Below are positions 42,801 through 54,800 of a stretch of DNA of 64,000 nt, piece after piece. The stretch's first letter is position 1. Every line of letters begins with the position of its first letter. A program made the translations under genes and the position numbers. Below the pieces are notes generated by a model. It worked only from the letters and a program-made list of their open reading frames with translations, was not told where the DNA came from and did not search any database. Source of the DNA: Mesaphorura yosii (taxonomy: Eukaryota; Arthropoda; Collembola; Poduromorpha; Tullbergiidae); assembly GCA_009869945.1 (NCBI GenBank), contig WIXG01000158.1, positions 62,001-126,000 of the forward strand, in the 5' to 3' direction.

Positions 42801-45800
42801 CCCCGACTCGCGATTGGTCGAAATTCGTCCCGGGCGATTGTAATTTTTTGCTCCGTCTCCTCAGACACTTTGAGTTTAGTCTTCACTTCTTCCGCCGTGC
42901 TTTTCGTTTCGCGAAGGACGCGAATCAGCTCTTCGTCGTCGACCAAAGAGCCCTGGAACGAAATTCGAAATTGGCTCGGCGCGCATTTTCAAATTTAAAA
43001 AACATTAACTTTAACGTACCTTTGATGTTGACAGTTTAATTAGCAAATTATCCTCCAGAATTTGCATGCTCCTCTGATTTTGCATGACGGACTCAAAGAG
43101 GGCGAGGCGCTCCGACTCGAGATCCGATTTCTCCATGAGGATAACTCTGCCAAGCAGCTGATCTTCGAGGCCCTTCATCGTCACTGTGAAATCGATAATC
43201 GAAGTTTTGGCGGAGATTTCTGGCGTGTAGAACGGATTTCCAAGTTTCGTTGTGATGTACAGCATGAAGCCCGGCATCACATCACACTCTTTGTCGCCGA
43301 CCATCACCTTCTCGATGGTCCCCGACTTGATAAAGTTCTTCTCCAGGACGTTGTCCAGGACGGGGTCGAGTTCTTCTCCGACATCCTCCACGAGCAAGGG
43401 CCGACCGAGGCTGAGGCTGTCCTCCAGGTGAGTCCGGAAGTATTTGTGGTTCAAAGAAGTCACGAGCAAACTGTTCTGAGCCTCCTTCGCCTTGATCCAC
43501 GACTTGCCTTGGCTCTGCGGGTCGACGAGGAGCGGGTAGCAGGCGCCGTTGACGGCGATGACCGCGTTCTCGATCGAGAGCTCGTCCTTCGGCAGGCCCT
43601 GCAGCATCCAGTCGGAGATCTGCGCCGTGTCTGCGAGGAGCGAGAGCACCGTGAAGCCCTGCAGCGTGCGGGGCAGGTCGAACTCAGAAACGAGGGCCCG
43701 CCACTGCCTCGCGAGCGTCGCCCGGTACTCCTGATTGAAGGGGCCCGAGTAGGCGAGGAACGCGGTCGCATTCAGCACGTCGCCGACGAGCCGCCCCATC
43801 CGTCCCTTGAACTCTTTGCTCTGCTCCGTCCAGCGCCGGTTCTCCCCACTGAGCCCCTCAATCAACGCCATGGCGGCAGACATCTTTTTGCGGCAGATCC
43901 CCGCCTCCTCCATCAACTGCTCCGTCTTCCCTAGCGCCGTGTTGTACTCCTGCTTGACGACCTCCAGCTCAGACTCCTTTTCCAGCAGTTCTGCCTCCAG
44001 CCGCGCCAAATCGGACACGGCGACCCGGAGCCGTCCTTCCTGCAGCGCCAAATTCGCTTTAAGCGGCAGGACTTCCTTGTTCACCCCGAAAAAGAAGGCC
44101 ATCGCCTTTGTCCAGCTGAGCAGCCCCGCCACGTCGCCGCAGACCCGCTTCGCATCGTCCATGTTGTAGTCGTCCATGCGAAAGTAAGGCTCCAGCAGCT
44201 CGACAGTTTCTTCGTTGATTGTGTCCTTGGGAAAGTTCTGGAGCTGCAGCAAAAACGTAGTGCTCGCCATCATTTTCAGGGCCTCCGCCCAGGACGGGCG
44301 TGGGCACGGGTTTTGCGGGTCTGGGAACGACAAGTGAAGCTTTCTTTGGAAGAGAATCAGCACACAATCCATAATCCTCATAATCAAGTGCGGGGGCCGC
44401 CCGAGTTTCCGGACCGTCGCGATGTGGGCGGGCTGAATCGTGTTCAGCGCCGCTTCCGCCTCCTCCAAGGCGGGCCGGGCGGCCTCCAACTTTTCTTCGG
44501 CGAGCTTTCGATCCGCCTCGATGTCAGTCACGAGCGTCTCGGCAATGTCTTTGCTGCTCTGCACGCGATTGCGAATTCCCTCCGCCTCTTCCGCGCGTTC
44601 CTTCACCGACGCCAGCACGCGCTCGGCCTCCTTCGTCGCGCGGTCGAGCTCCTCGTCCATCTTGCTTAGCTGGGCTTTGAGTTTCCCGACGGAGATCGCG
44701 GCCTCTTTCAGCTTTAGCAGGCCCATGTCCATTCGGTTGGCTGAGTCTTTGATCTGGTTCAGTTTATTGGAGTAAATTGTCTTGTAAGACGACAGGAAGT
44801 TGAGGTAGGATTTCGGGGTCACGTGCGCCGAACGACGCAGTCTCTGGAAATACTCCGAGCAAATATTCGAGACGGAGTCCTGGATCGAGCCAAGGACGAA
44901 GATCGTATTGGATTTCGCGGCAGGGGAACACTCCATCGGGAAATCTTTAAGGAAGTGCTCGGCGACGGCAATCAGCGCGTCCTGGCGATTGAAATCGAAA
45001 TTAGTATTGCGAAAATTTGGCGAATTTATGCTTTAAATCAGTGTATTACCTTCGGCCATGGCGTGAACCAATTAATCGTGCACCCGGAGATTAAAGCCGG
45101 GAATTTCAGGGCTCGATTGCGGAATTTTTCGCCAACCTGGGGTTTAAAAAAAATGGAAGCTATGAAAGCTGGCGTGGGAAATACGAATTAACGCATGAAT
45201 TGCCACCTACCGGCGAGCAGCAAAGCACAACGTGCAGATTTTGTTTCATTCTCTGAATGAAGTGGTTAAAGACTCCTTCTGGGGTCGCCGATTTCTTCGG
45301 CATTTCCCTCCGCATGATAGGCGTGAGCTCCGCGATAATTTCGGCATGCTCGTCCCGATTGAAGAGGTTGCAGATGAGGCCCGAGGCGAGGACGTTGTTG
45401 AGGTACTCCAGAAATACTTCTTCCTTCATGTCCTGGTCCGAGAAGATGAACGTCGTCCCCTTGCCTTGCCCTCCGCAAGTACGGTAGAGGATTTTCAGGT
45501 CCTCCAGAAAATTGCCCAGATTGTACGACCTAATCACACAGAGTCAGACGTTATCTTTTTAGATATGCTTGCGAAAGATCTCTAAAAATGCAAAAGAGAA
45601 ACGACGTTTTCCACGCACGCGCACGTACCTCGTCAGCGTAATTTGAAAAGTTTTGTAACCAGCGATAAAACTGGATAATTTCGTAAGTGATTGCTTTCCT
45701 AAAGGTCATATTAATTAACCAGCAAATTAGTCGAAGAGATAACAGACACATGTGTTTATTTGCACACAGGTTAATTTTTTGCACTTACCTGAGCCACCAA

Positions 45801-48800
45801 CTCCGACCAGCAGCGCATTTCCGCCAGGATTTCGAAGGATCCTCGAAATCCTCACGAGATTCATCATCGCATCAGGGAAGAAGACCAAATTCATTGGCGA
45901 TCCCCTCACAATTTCGTTGTACTGGGTCAAGAACATCGTCAGGCGATCCTTCAGGATGGCGTAGTCATCAATCGGTTCGTATCTGCAAATTGAAGCCTAA
46001 GAATTCAATCCTGAACCTGCAAATTGAATTCTGTGCTGCTGATTAGCTTACACTTTTGGTAATTCGACGTCCGCATCCTCGCCTTCTTCGCCGGTGGGCT
46101 CGGGCGCATCTGGAAAGTGATTTAGTGATAAATAAGTGACTTTCGACAGTGACGAAGCGGACGAAGGCCTGAGAATGGCTCCTCACCTCGCATGAAATCA
46201 ACAAACAACGCCGAGCCGTCGATCAGTTTCACGTACTGCTTGCCGAGATGCTCGCCCACAAGTTTCCTTATCTCTGAATCGAACCACTCCTTATCTTTAG
46301 GGTCAGAGAACCGATCAGTGAGGACTCGCGACGCTTCGTGGTGCCAGAGTGTTATCGCCGCACTCGGTGTGTCAATCACAGTGCTCAGAGTCCCGACCAT
46401 TCCTTGCCAGATTCGAGACAGGTCCCGCAGGTTGAAAATGTTCAGAAACTTCGCAGGCGTCGGGAGCAGCGTCGCTCTCGTCGATTTCCAAAGCAACCGC
46501 GTGAGCACGACGAGCTTGTCGACGATTTGGCGGACGTCTTCTGTAAACATCCGCTTCGCATTGTAATGCCCGCTGCTGATCGTCCCAAAAATCAAGTCGA
46601 GGGAATCGTCCGTCGGCAGAGTGCAGTTGAAAACAGAAAAATGACGCTGCACCAAAAAAGAAAGTATGTGAGCGGGAAGTTTAAAGTTAGCGCCTAAACC
46701 CTCAGCGACGTATTTACGCGCGAATTTCAAAATACCTTCAGCCTAGAGGGAATGTCATTCCTTCCAGCGCCCGGATGAATCATCGCGGCCACAAATTGCA
46801 TGTCGACAAGGTGTGTGAATTCTCCAGGCTTCTCCAGATTGTAGAATCCCTTCATTTCGATCGTCTGGCGCACAATTTCATTCGTGACCTGCATAATATA
46901 ATTTATAATTTATTACCCTTATTACTTATTTTTTATTTGGGCTCAGCATATTTGATTTTCGAAAAGTGACTCTTATTGGTGTTGGGGCAAACTGTCTCAC
47001 TCGGGATAAACTCGGAATAAAAATATCGCTCGGGAGAATTCGTTACTTGATCGCCCCACTCGCTAATCTCAGGCAGGTTGATGTCGTCGACGAAGAGCGT
47101 CATTTTGCGGCCCCCCGTCGGGCCGAACGTCGTCCCGACCCGTTTTTCGAGGTAGCTCTCGACCGTCTTCTGGAATTGATACGGCGTCGTCGCGAAGGAG
47201 AAGTTCATCGTGCGGCTGAGGTGGAGCTCCGGATTGTAGAATCTTGTGTACGAGTCGAGCATCAGCGTCTTGGCGGAGCCCTGCTCGCCAATCAGCAGGA
47301 CGGACTTGCCCTGCTTGGCTACAACATCGATCCAATAGTGCGTCCGGATGTTGTCCACGTTCGGGACCAAGATGGCCGCGAATTCGTTGATATAGTTTTC
47401 AGGCAGCGTGAAGGACTCGAGCTTCGTTTTCCAGGGCAGCCACCTGTCGCCTTCGACGAGGTAATCGAACACCGTCTCACCACGGCCGTCGGTGCCTCTG
47501 CATTCGGGCATGGCGAGCTCAAACTCTTCCTGCCTCAGAAAGACATCCAGCTTGATTCGATCCTGCGACTCGAGAAAGGCGCCGATGCTCCACGCAAAGC
47601 AGAATGCGAAGATCCGCCGAATTTCCTTCTCCGGCAGTTTCTTCTCCGCGCTCCAACTCAGCGGATTGCGAATAGCTTCTCGTGCTTCGGTCGTTTCCGT
47701 GTCTTCCTCCGGGAGCACGCCCTCCAGCAGCGTCAGGAGCTGAGAGACGACGTTGCACTCCAGCACCGGCATTTTGAACTGGAGCGCCTGGCGAGCCCAG
47801 TCAAAGACGGGAAAGAAGGCGCGATCCAAGCAGGCGCGGAGCACCGACGCCAAATGCGCGTCGCGGTGCTTAAGCCACGCTTCGACGATGGGGCTCCAGT
47901 TTAGGCCAGAGGAGCTCATATAAACCTGCAGCAAATAAAAATAACCCATCACGATTTTCTTCCGCGCTGCAATTTTTTGCGCCAGGCGAGATTTACCATT
48001 CCGTTCCGGGAAACTGTCGCTGGAGATGCATTGTCAATGTTGTGAGGCTCGAAAATCAGCTTGCATGTCGGCGACATCGGAAGCCGGTCGCCATTTGCGA
48101 GCGTCAGCGTTTTGTTGTCGTCCAGAACGGAATTCAGATTTTCAATCCACTGCAGCCGTGGAGCAAGCAAGCAAGGAAAAAAATTAGTATTACTATTAGT
48201 AGTTTACAAAAGTATTAAGGTCAGACAGAAGTCTTATCAGATATTTTACCAAACTGTCGACTAATTGCAGTCGCAAGCGTGAAAGAGAATTAAACAGTTT
48301 TTGAAGGATTCGATTTTGGAGGCTCGCCTGAATTCAGAATTCAGACGCCTTTCGCGCCTTACCTGGTCCGTCCAACACCAGCCAAATGTGTTCTCCTTTC
48401 TTCGATCGGAGCGTCTTTCTCCATAATGCCGAGAAGACGCCATCGGTCCAGTCATTCGTCGACATATCCAGGCGACCAAACATTTGATGGGCGTTGATGG
48501 CCTTTGGATTCATTCGCATTTCTCTGCAAAGACAGACGACCACGACGGCATGACAGAATATCTCAGCCCCATACGTGTGAGAAAATCTCATACCGGTGAG
48601 GAGTTTCCACGTTCAACGCGCGAAGGAGCGTCCGAATGCAAGTCGTTTTTCCCGCTCCGCTCGGGCCGAGTGTCATAATTCCTGGAGGGCAGAATGCAAA
48701 TGCAAACAAGGCGGCGCGGTAAACTTAAATTAAAAATTCGTATTCTTACCGTGCCGAACTTGCTGCGTCTCGTAAAGCTGAATCAGCTTGAGAACCCACG

Positions 48801-51800
48801 GCTCATGAAAAACGAGGCCCTGCTGCTCCGCCTGGGCGCGGATGACCTCCTGCAGGTCGGGGTACAGCGTTTTCTCGAAGGCGACGTTCGGGAACAAATC
48901 CGCGACCAGAGACATGAAAAGCGGCTCGTCTTCGTCGATGAGTTTTGAGAGGTTCATGTCGCGGAGGACTCGCATGACGATCGTGCTCTCTGCGTCCCGC
49001 GAATTCGCACGCTTCGCCGTGCCAAGTGTCCGAAGCACCGACAAAATGTTGCGGAGCCCGAAATCGTAGTGGACTTGCTTCGTGAGTTGCTCTTCGCACA
49101 GTTTGTAGAGCGTGTAAAACTTCCGGGCGAGCGTGATGTTTTCCAGGAAGCCGCAGCTCGCCAGCTTCACGCGTATTATAATTTGGCGGTCCGGAACCAT
49201 CATCGCGACGGTCCGAAACTGCACCTTCAAGTTTTCCGGGAGTTCTTGACGCCCGGCGTAGCCAGGATTCTGAAATACAGTAAAACGTTAATTAATTGAG
49301 ACAGCGTACGTACGGCAAAAACTCCGAGACGCTTGCCATCGTAATGAAAATCCCGAATTCGGGGTTCAAGTCCACCAACTCCCCGTCCGTGAAGATAAAC
49401 TGCTTCTTCCGCTCCCGGCGACACGCGAGCACGACGGCAATTTGCTGGGACGCGACGGAGAGCACGGGCAAGTCGATTCTAAATTACGACAAGCAAACCA
49501 AACGAGCGAGTGTATTGATAACATGCCATACCAGCTAACCAACTGAACTTGACTTACCTGTTAAATTCGTCCTGTGCACAAATACGAAAAGGCGTGAAAG
49601 CATTCAAATACGTACTTAACTTCGTTTCTGTAGTTCTTTGCATGATTGCATGCATGGATCTTACGTACAAAGCATCCGTAGCTGCCCGACTGAGCCAAGC
49701 CTGTAATTTAATTAATTAAAGTGTTTAGATTATAAGATATTCTTCCATTTAGCATGTAATTGTTGAAAATTGTGCAGTTACCTTTGTAAATCCGTCCTAG
49801 GCCCTTGTAATCCATTTGATCTGCAGTTGCCGGTTATCAATTGCACAAAACACAATCAAAATAACCAAGATAAGGTGTGTATTCCGCTGCCAGTGATCTA
49901 TAAATGAAGAATCGTACCTGAACAATTGAAAACGACGACGTATTTGCCCAGTGTCTTGCCCATGTCCTTCACCGTCTCCGTTTTTCCGGTTCCCGCAGGG
50001 CCTGATTGCAAAAAAGGCCAAGAAATTCAGCCTTTTCTGCTGAAAGCGTTGGGGCTAAGCGTCTGTAGGAGCTTACCCGCTGGGCATCCGCCCATGCTGA
50101 GGCTCAGCGCCTGCGCCAATGTGATGTAGCACCTGTCCGTCAGCGGAGTGATGACAAGCCGCTCCGTGGCTCCGAGATACTCGTTCTGATACACGAAATA
50201 CACGTCTGTTATGAAGATTTCGGTGATGTCCATGTCCTGCCGGAAGTAGAATCGGCACTGCTTCGCCCACTCGAAGTCCGTCGTCGATTTTACGTTCAAT
50301 CGGCACTAAATTGAAGAACAAATTCGAATTGGAGTCGATCTTCCGCAAATTGTACGGTACAGAATTCAAGTGGGCTGATACCAAAGTGTCGAAAATGTCT
50401 CGCTGATGAACGTGGATCGTGATAAACGTCTCAAACTTGATCCGGTCGATTTTGCTCAGATTTCGTGTGGTTTGGTCAATCTGCAAGAAGAAATACGACG
50501 ACTCAGGCATCGAGGCGTCGAAATACTGTAATGCTGCGAATCACTAACCAGTTGATTCAGCATGTCGAGAAAGCGATTGTTGACTTCCGGCATGATTTTC
50601 CTGTCATGCCTGGCTTGAATGAGCGCAGACTCCGAATCTCGGGTCCAAATCATTTGCAGAGCCAGAATTCCGACCTGAGCTGGCAGTTCTTCGAGAATTT
50701 CAATCAAATTGCACTCGCCTTCCGTGACGGTGATGTACGCCTCGCGAATTATCGTGTGGAGGGACTGCCGAGAAACGTGAAGGAGCTGCCCCAGCCAAAT
50801 TTCCACACTGCCCTCGGCTTTTACGGGTCTTTCGAGCTAGAAGTGGAAATTAAACCGTTAATGAAAATAATTTAAGCGCACAAGGCACAAATTGGTCGGT
50901 TACCTTGATTGACTCGCCCTCGGAAGAGTTAATTGCAATTATCCTGTTGTAATCGGTCTCATGGAATTTGACGGTCGCGATGTTATCGAAGATTGAAAGC
51001 AGATGCGACTGAATCGTGTGCGAGTCCGACGCCTGGCCAAGAATCTCGAGAAGTGCCGGATCCGAGACGAAGAAAAACCTTGGAAAGAGGACTCTCTTCT
51101 TTTCCAGATAACCGGACAGGGATTTTTGGCAGATTTCTAGCTCTTCCTGAAGATGAGGGAGAAGCTGCTTCAGGAGGTCGTCTCCAACACAGCAACTGAC
51201 CGTGTTTGGCGTGTCGTGCGCCTTCAGCATGATTTTTTGCCAGGAGTAGTCAATTTTACTGAATCTGTGAGCATGAAATACATTTTGCAAAATACCAGAC
51301 AGGAATTCATGCATTCGCGTATTCGCGGTTCACGATTTCGAGTTTACCGCTTCGCCTCCTTCGGCAGTTGTTTGGCGATGTCACCGCCGACAAAAACAGC
51401 TTCCAAGTACACCCACATATTTTGTACGAGGAGCCATCGCTCCAGGATCTCATTCGTGTTGGAGAGGTCGCTGACCCACTTTGAAATCTGTTTCTTGAAC
51501 GGAGCGTTGTACCGATTCGAAAGCAGTGATCCAAGAATCATCAACGAGTCTTCGAGCTGCGAAATCGTTTCGGCCGTCCTGAAAAACCATTAAACCATAG
51601 CCATGCATTTCAAATTATCACGCCAAAAGTTTCGACCTGCGATATGCGATTGCCATGCCATCTTTTCTTCTTTTTCTTACGTGTCGCCCCGCAGCAAAAG
51701 TTCGCCGCGATTTTTGAATGCGATGAACGTCAGCTCGTTGAGGCTCCATTCATTCGTGACTTGGCGCAGTTTGGCTTCGATGTCCCGCTCCTTCAGTGCC

Positions 51801-54800
51801 GAAATGCAGACGTCTTCGATGTCCTCCTTGAATTGGAGGAGCGGAGCGTCGAGAATGTCCTTCAAGCACAGTGTCTCTTTCTCCAAATCAAACTCGTGGT
51901 TCGTAATGTCAGTAATTCTCTGCCAATGCCTCGGTTTCATTGACTTGTTTGACATGAGCTCCAGCAGCGGGCAAATGTCGTTGAAATCGTCGATGGTCTT
52001 CTTCAGCGCGAAGAAGGCGGGCCACTCCTTCAGACCTTTCGGCAGTTTTCGGCATCTGTTTTGGAATTCGACGAGTTCATTGTTTATCTCCTCGATGCTG
52101 ACGTCCTTCCAGAGAATGTCGTAGTAGCTCGCCACACGGTCGATGACGTCATTGTACAAGCGGTAAAGCTTCTGGAGGAGATTGAGCTCTTTCTTAATGT
52201 TGGACAGCCCAACGTTGTCTGTCGTGACCATCCCGAAAAGCTGCTGACCACTCGAAAGCTGGCCGTTGCGGCGCCAGAGCGAATCGAAGCGATTCTGCGA
52301 AAATTCAAAACACATTCGAAGCCCGTGAAGTTCAAATTTCAAGTGAAAATTCCTTTTCCGCCGGGAAAATTCAAATTTCCTGCCTGACAATTCAAAATTG
52401 TCACCGAAATACGTACCTGAAAATACGCCAGCTTGTCCGAAGCTTCTCTCGGCGATAAACCGGGCACCATCGGACCTTCGGCCACGTAAGACTCGCAAAA
52501 GGTCGCCGTTTCGATTTTGAAGGTATCGAGATTCTCCAGCAACTGTTTCTGGAAGGAAGGGTGGAGTCTGTACACCATTTCGGAGACCTGATCCGCGGTG
52601 AACTGGAGCTTGCGGTAAAGGTACGAGAGCGACTCGGCGTCGTCGAGCTCGTCCGACGTGACGGGGATGTTGTACTTGGTCACGATGAAGAAGGCCTCCT
52701 CAACAGGCGGAATGCGGAGGTCCAAATCCACGTCGGCGTCCCGAAATTTCTGTAGCGACTCCATCGCGAATCTGACGTCGTCAATTTCGATAATTTTGGT
52801 TTCGAGCCGCTTTTGCAGGTCGTTGATGGCCAGGAGCAGAAATTCCATCTCGCGCTTGTACCGGTTTTTGAGTCCGACTCCATATTTTAAGACGAGCTCG
52901 TGGCTTTCGCGGAGGAGTGCCTTCTTCAATTTCTCTGCGCGTGCAAAGCACAACGGGCGTCTGGACACATTAAAACTTTTGAAACTACCTGCTTAAATGA
53001 GCTTACCAGAAATGATTCTTATGGCACCAAAGTCGTAGTAATCGAAGAGCTGCTGGAGTCTCTGCTCGCTCTCTTTGCACTCGTCCAGCTTCTGCTCGTA
53101 TTCGACCCAGTCAGGGTTCGACTCCCGAAACTGCTTCACGACAGCGTAGCGATAAGGATTCCAGAGAAAGTCAAACGTGTCCCAATTTTGCATAAAATCC
53201 ATGAAACTCTGCAGGGCGCACCGTAAAATAAAATACAGTTTAAAACCCGCCGTGCCGCCGGCTGTTGAATTAACCGCGGGGATTTACCTCTTTAAATATC
53301 TGCGTGCAATTCGCGAGCGCCGACGTGTACTTTGCAATTTCTTTGCTGTCGCAGACCATCGCGAAATAATTGTACGGCTGGTAGGGCGGGCCGATTCGGT
53401 CTTGAGAGAGCCCGCGATACAGCTGGCGGCGTCTTTCCTTCTTCTGGCTGACGGCAGCGTGGAACGTCGACGACTGGAATTCGGCATTGGCATTGTTTCC
53501 ATTGGCTGCCGCTAAGTGGGCCGGGTAAACCTGCCATTGGCCAATGCCCTTGCTCGCAGCGACGATGGCCCGACCCACCTGCGTGATAGCCTCCTGAATC
53601 TGCTCCATCGTCGGCTTGATCACGACGACGGAGCCCTGCAGCTTCGCCTCCAGAATGAAGACGGGCGTGTCCTCCGTGAAGGTCGAATCTTCTAGCCCGG
53701 GCGGCACGGGCGCCAGCGTCGACATTGAATGCAGCGCCGATTTGAGCCCCTTCGACCCGATGAACCGTCTCCGCAGGAGGCAGAGACTGTTTTTAATTAT
53801 TCGCACCACGACTTCGTACACTTGCCGAGAAAAGTAGTGCTTCACGTCCTCGTTGGCGGTTTTAATCAGCTCCCGCATCTCCTTCGAGCATTTTCCGCTC
53901 AGGACGCCATGCAGCAGGTGTGGGTTGTCGTAGTACTGATCCGCGATCGACCAATCAGTCTGCCCGCTCCGCTGGCTGCTTGGAGAGCCGTAGCCGTCAA
54001 TCACGCTGCCGCCTGCGGCGTCAGAACAGCCGGAGTTCGGCTCCGCGTCGGCCGTTGGCGACATGCAAGTCAGGTTACTTGTGGATGACATGACTGAAAT
54101 TCGAATTCAAAAAATCCCGAATTTTTCTACTTTCCTGGTTCGGTTCAACGGTTCTTACTTTCGCCCAAAATCGGGTTCATTTTCTCTAGCTCAAACTGGG
54201 AAATTATCTTCTGCCCAATGTCCTGCCCGGAGGTCGCAATCAGCTCGATGAGGTTGTCGACCAGTTTGTGGAGGCGGACGCTTTTCTCATGCACAGCCTA
54301 AAATTCAAATTAAGGACCAAAATAAGAGGGTTAATTGTACTTCAGATCAGAATCAGCCATAAGTCAATCTTACAGTGGCACCATCGCGTAGGCATTTGTA
54401 ATTCCGGTCGAGGAGGTCGTCCAGCGTCCACGGCAAGTCAGTGAACTCGGAGCAGAAGAGAATCTCCTCCATTTCGTCGAAGACGTCTTGAACCTGGTAT
54501 TCAAAGGTATCTTGGGTCCTGCGGAGGAAATAGTGAAGAAGCTTATTTGTTTGTTTGGGTAATTATAAGCACACGCGAAATATCAAATGGCGTGCTCGGC
54601 GTTCTTACGTGAATACGAGTTCGTTGAATTCTTCGATCGCTTTCAGACACTGCTTGAAGTATCCCTCAAATAGTGTGCTTGTCCAGTTTATGACCGTCAG
54701 TGCGGGCTGGAATATGGAGCCGAGGCGCAGGATTTGCTGGAACAGAAACGGTCGGACTTGCCGGTCCACTTTTCGGACTGCCCGTTCGAATCTTTCCAGT

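Noticed and set aside
43062-43934. 290-codon plus-strand frame inside the dynein gene
   Set aside because: Antisense shadow of the long dynein stalk exon; no start or splice context of its own.
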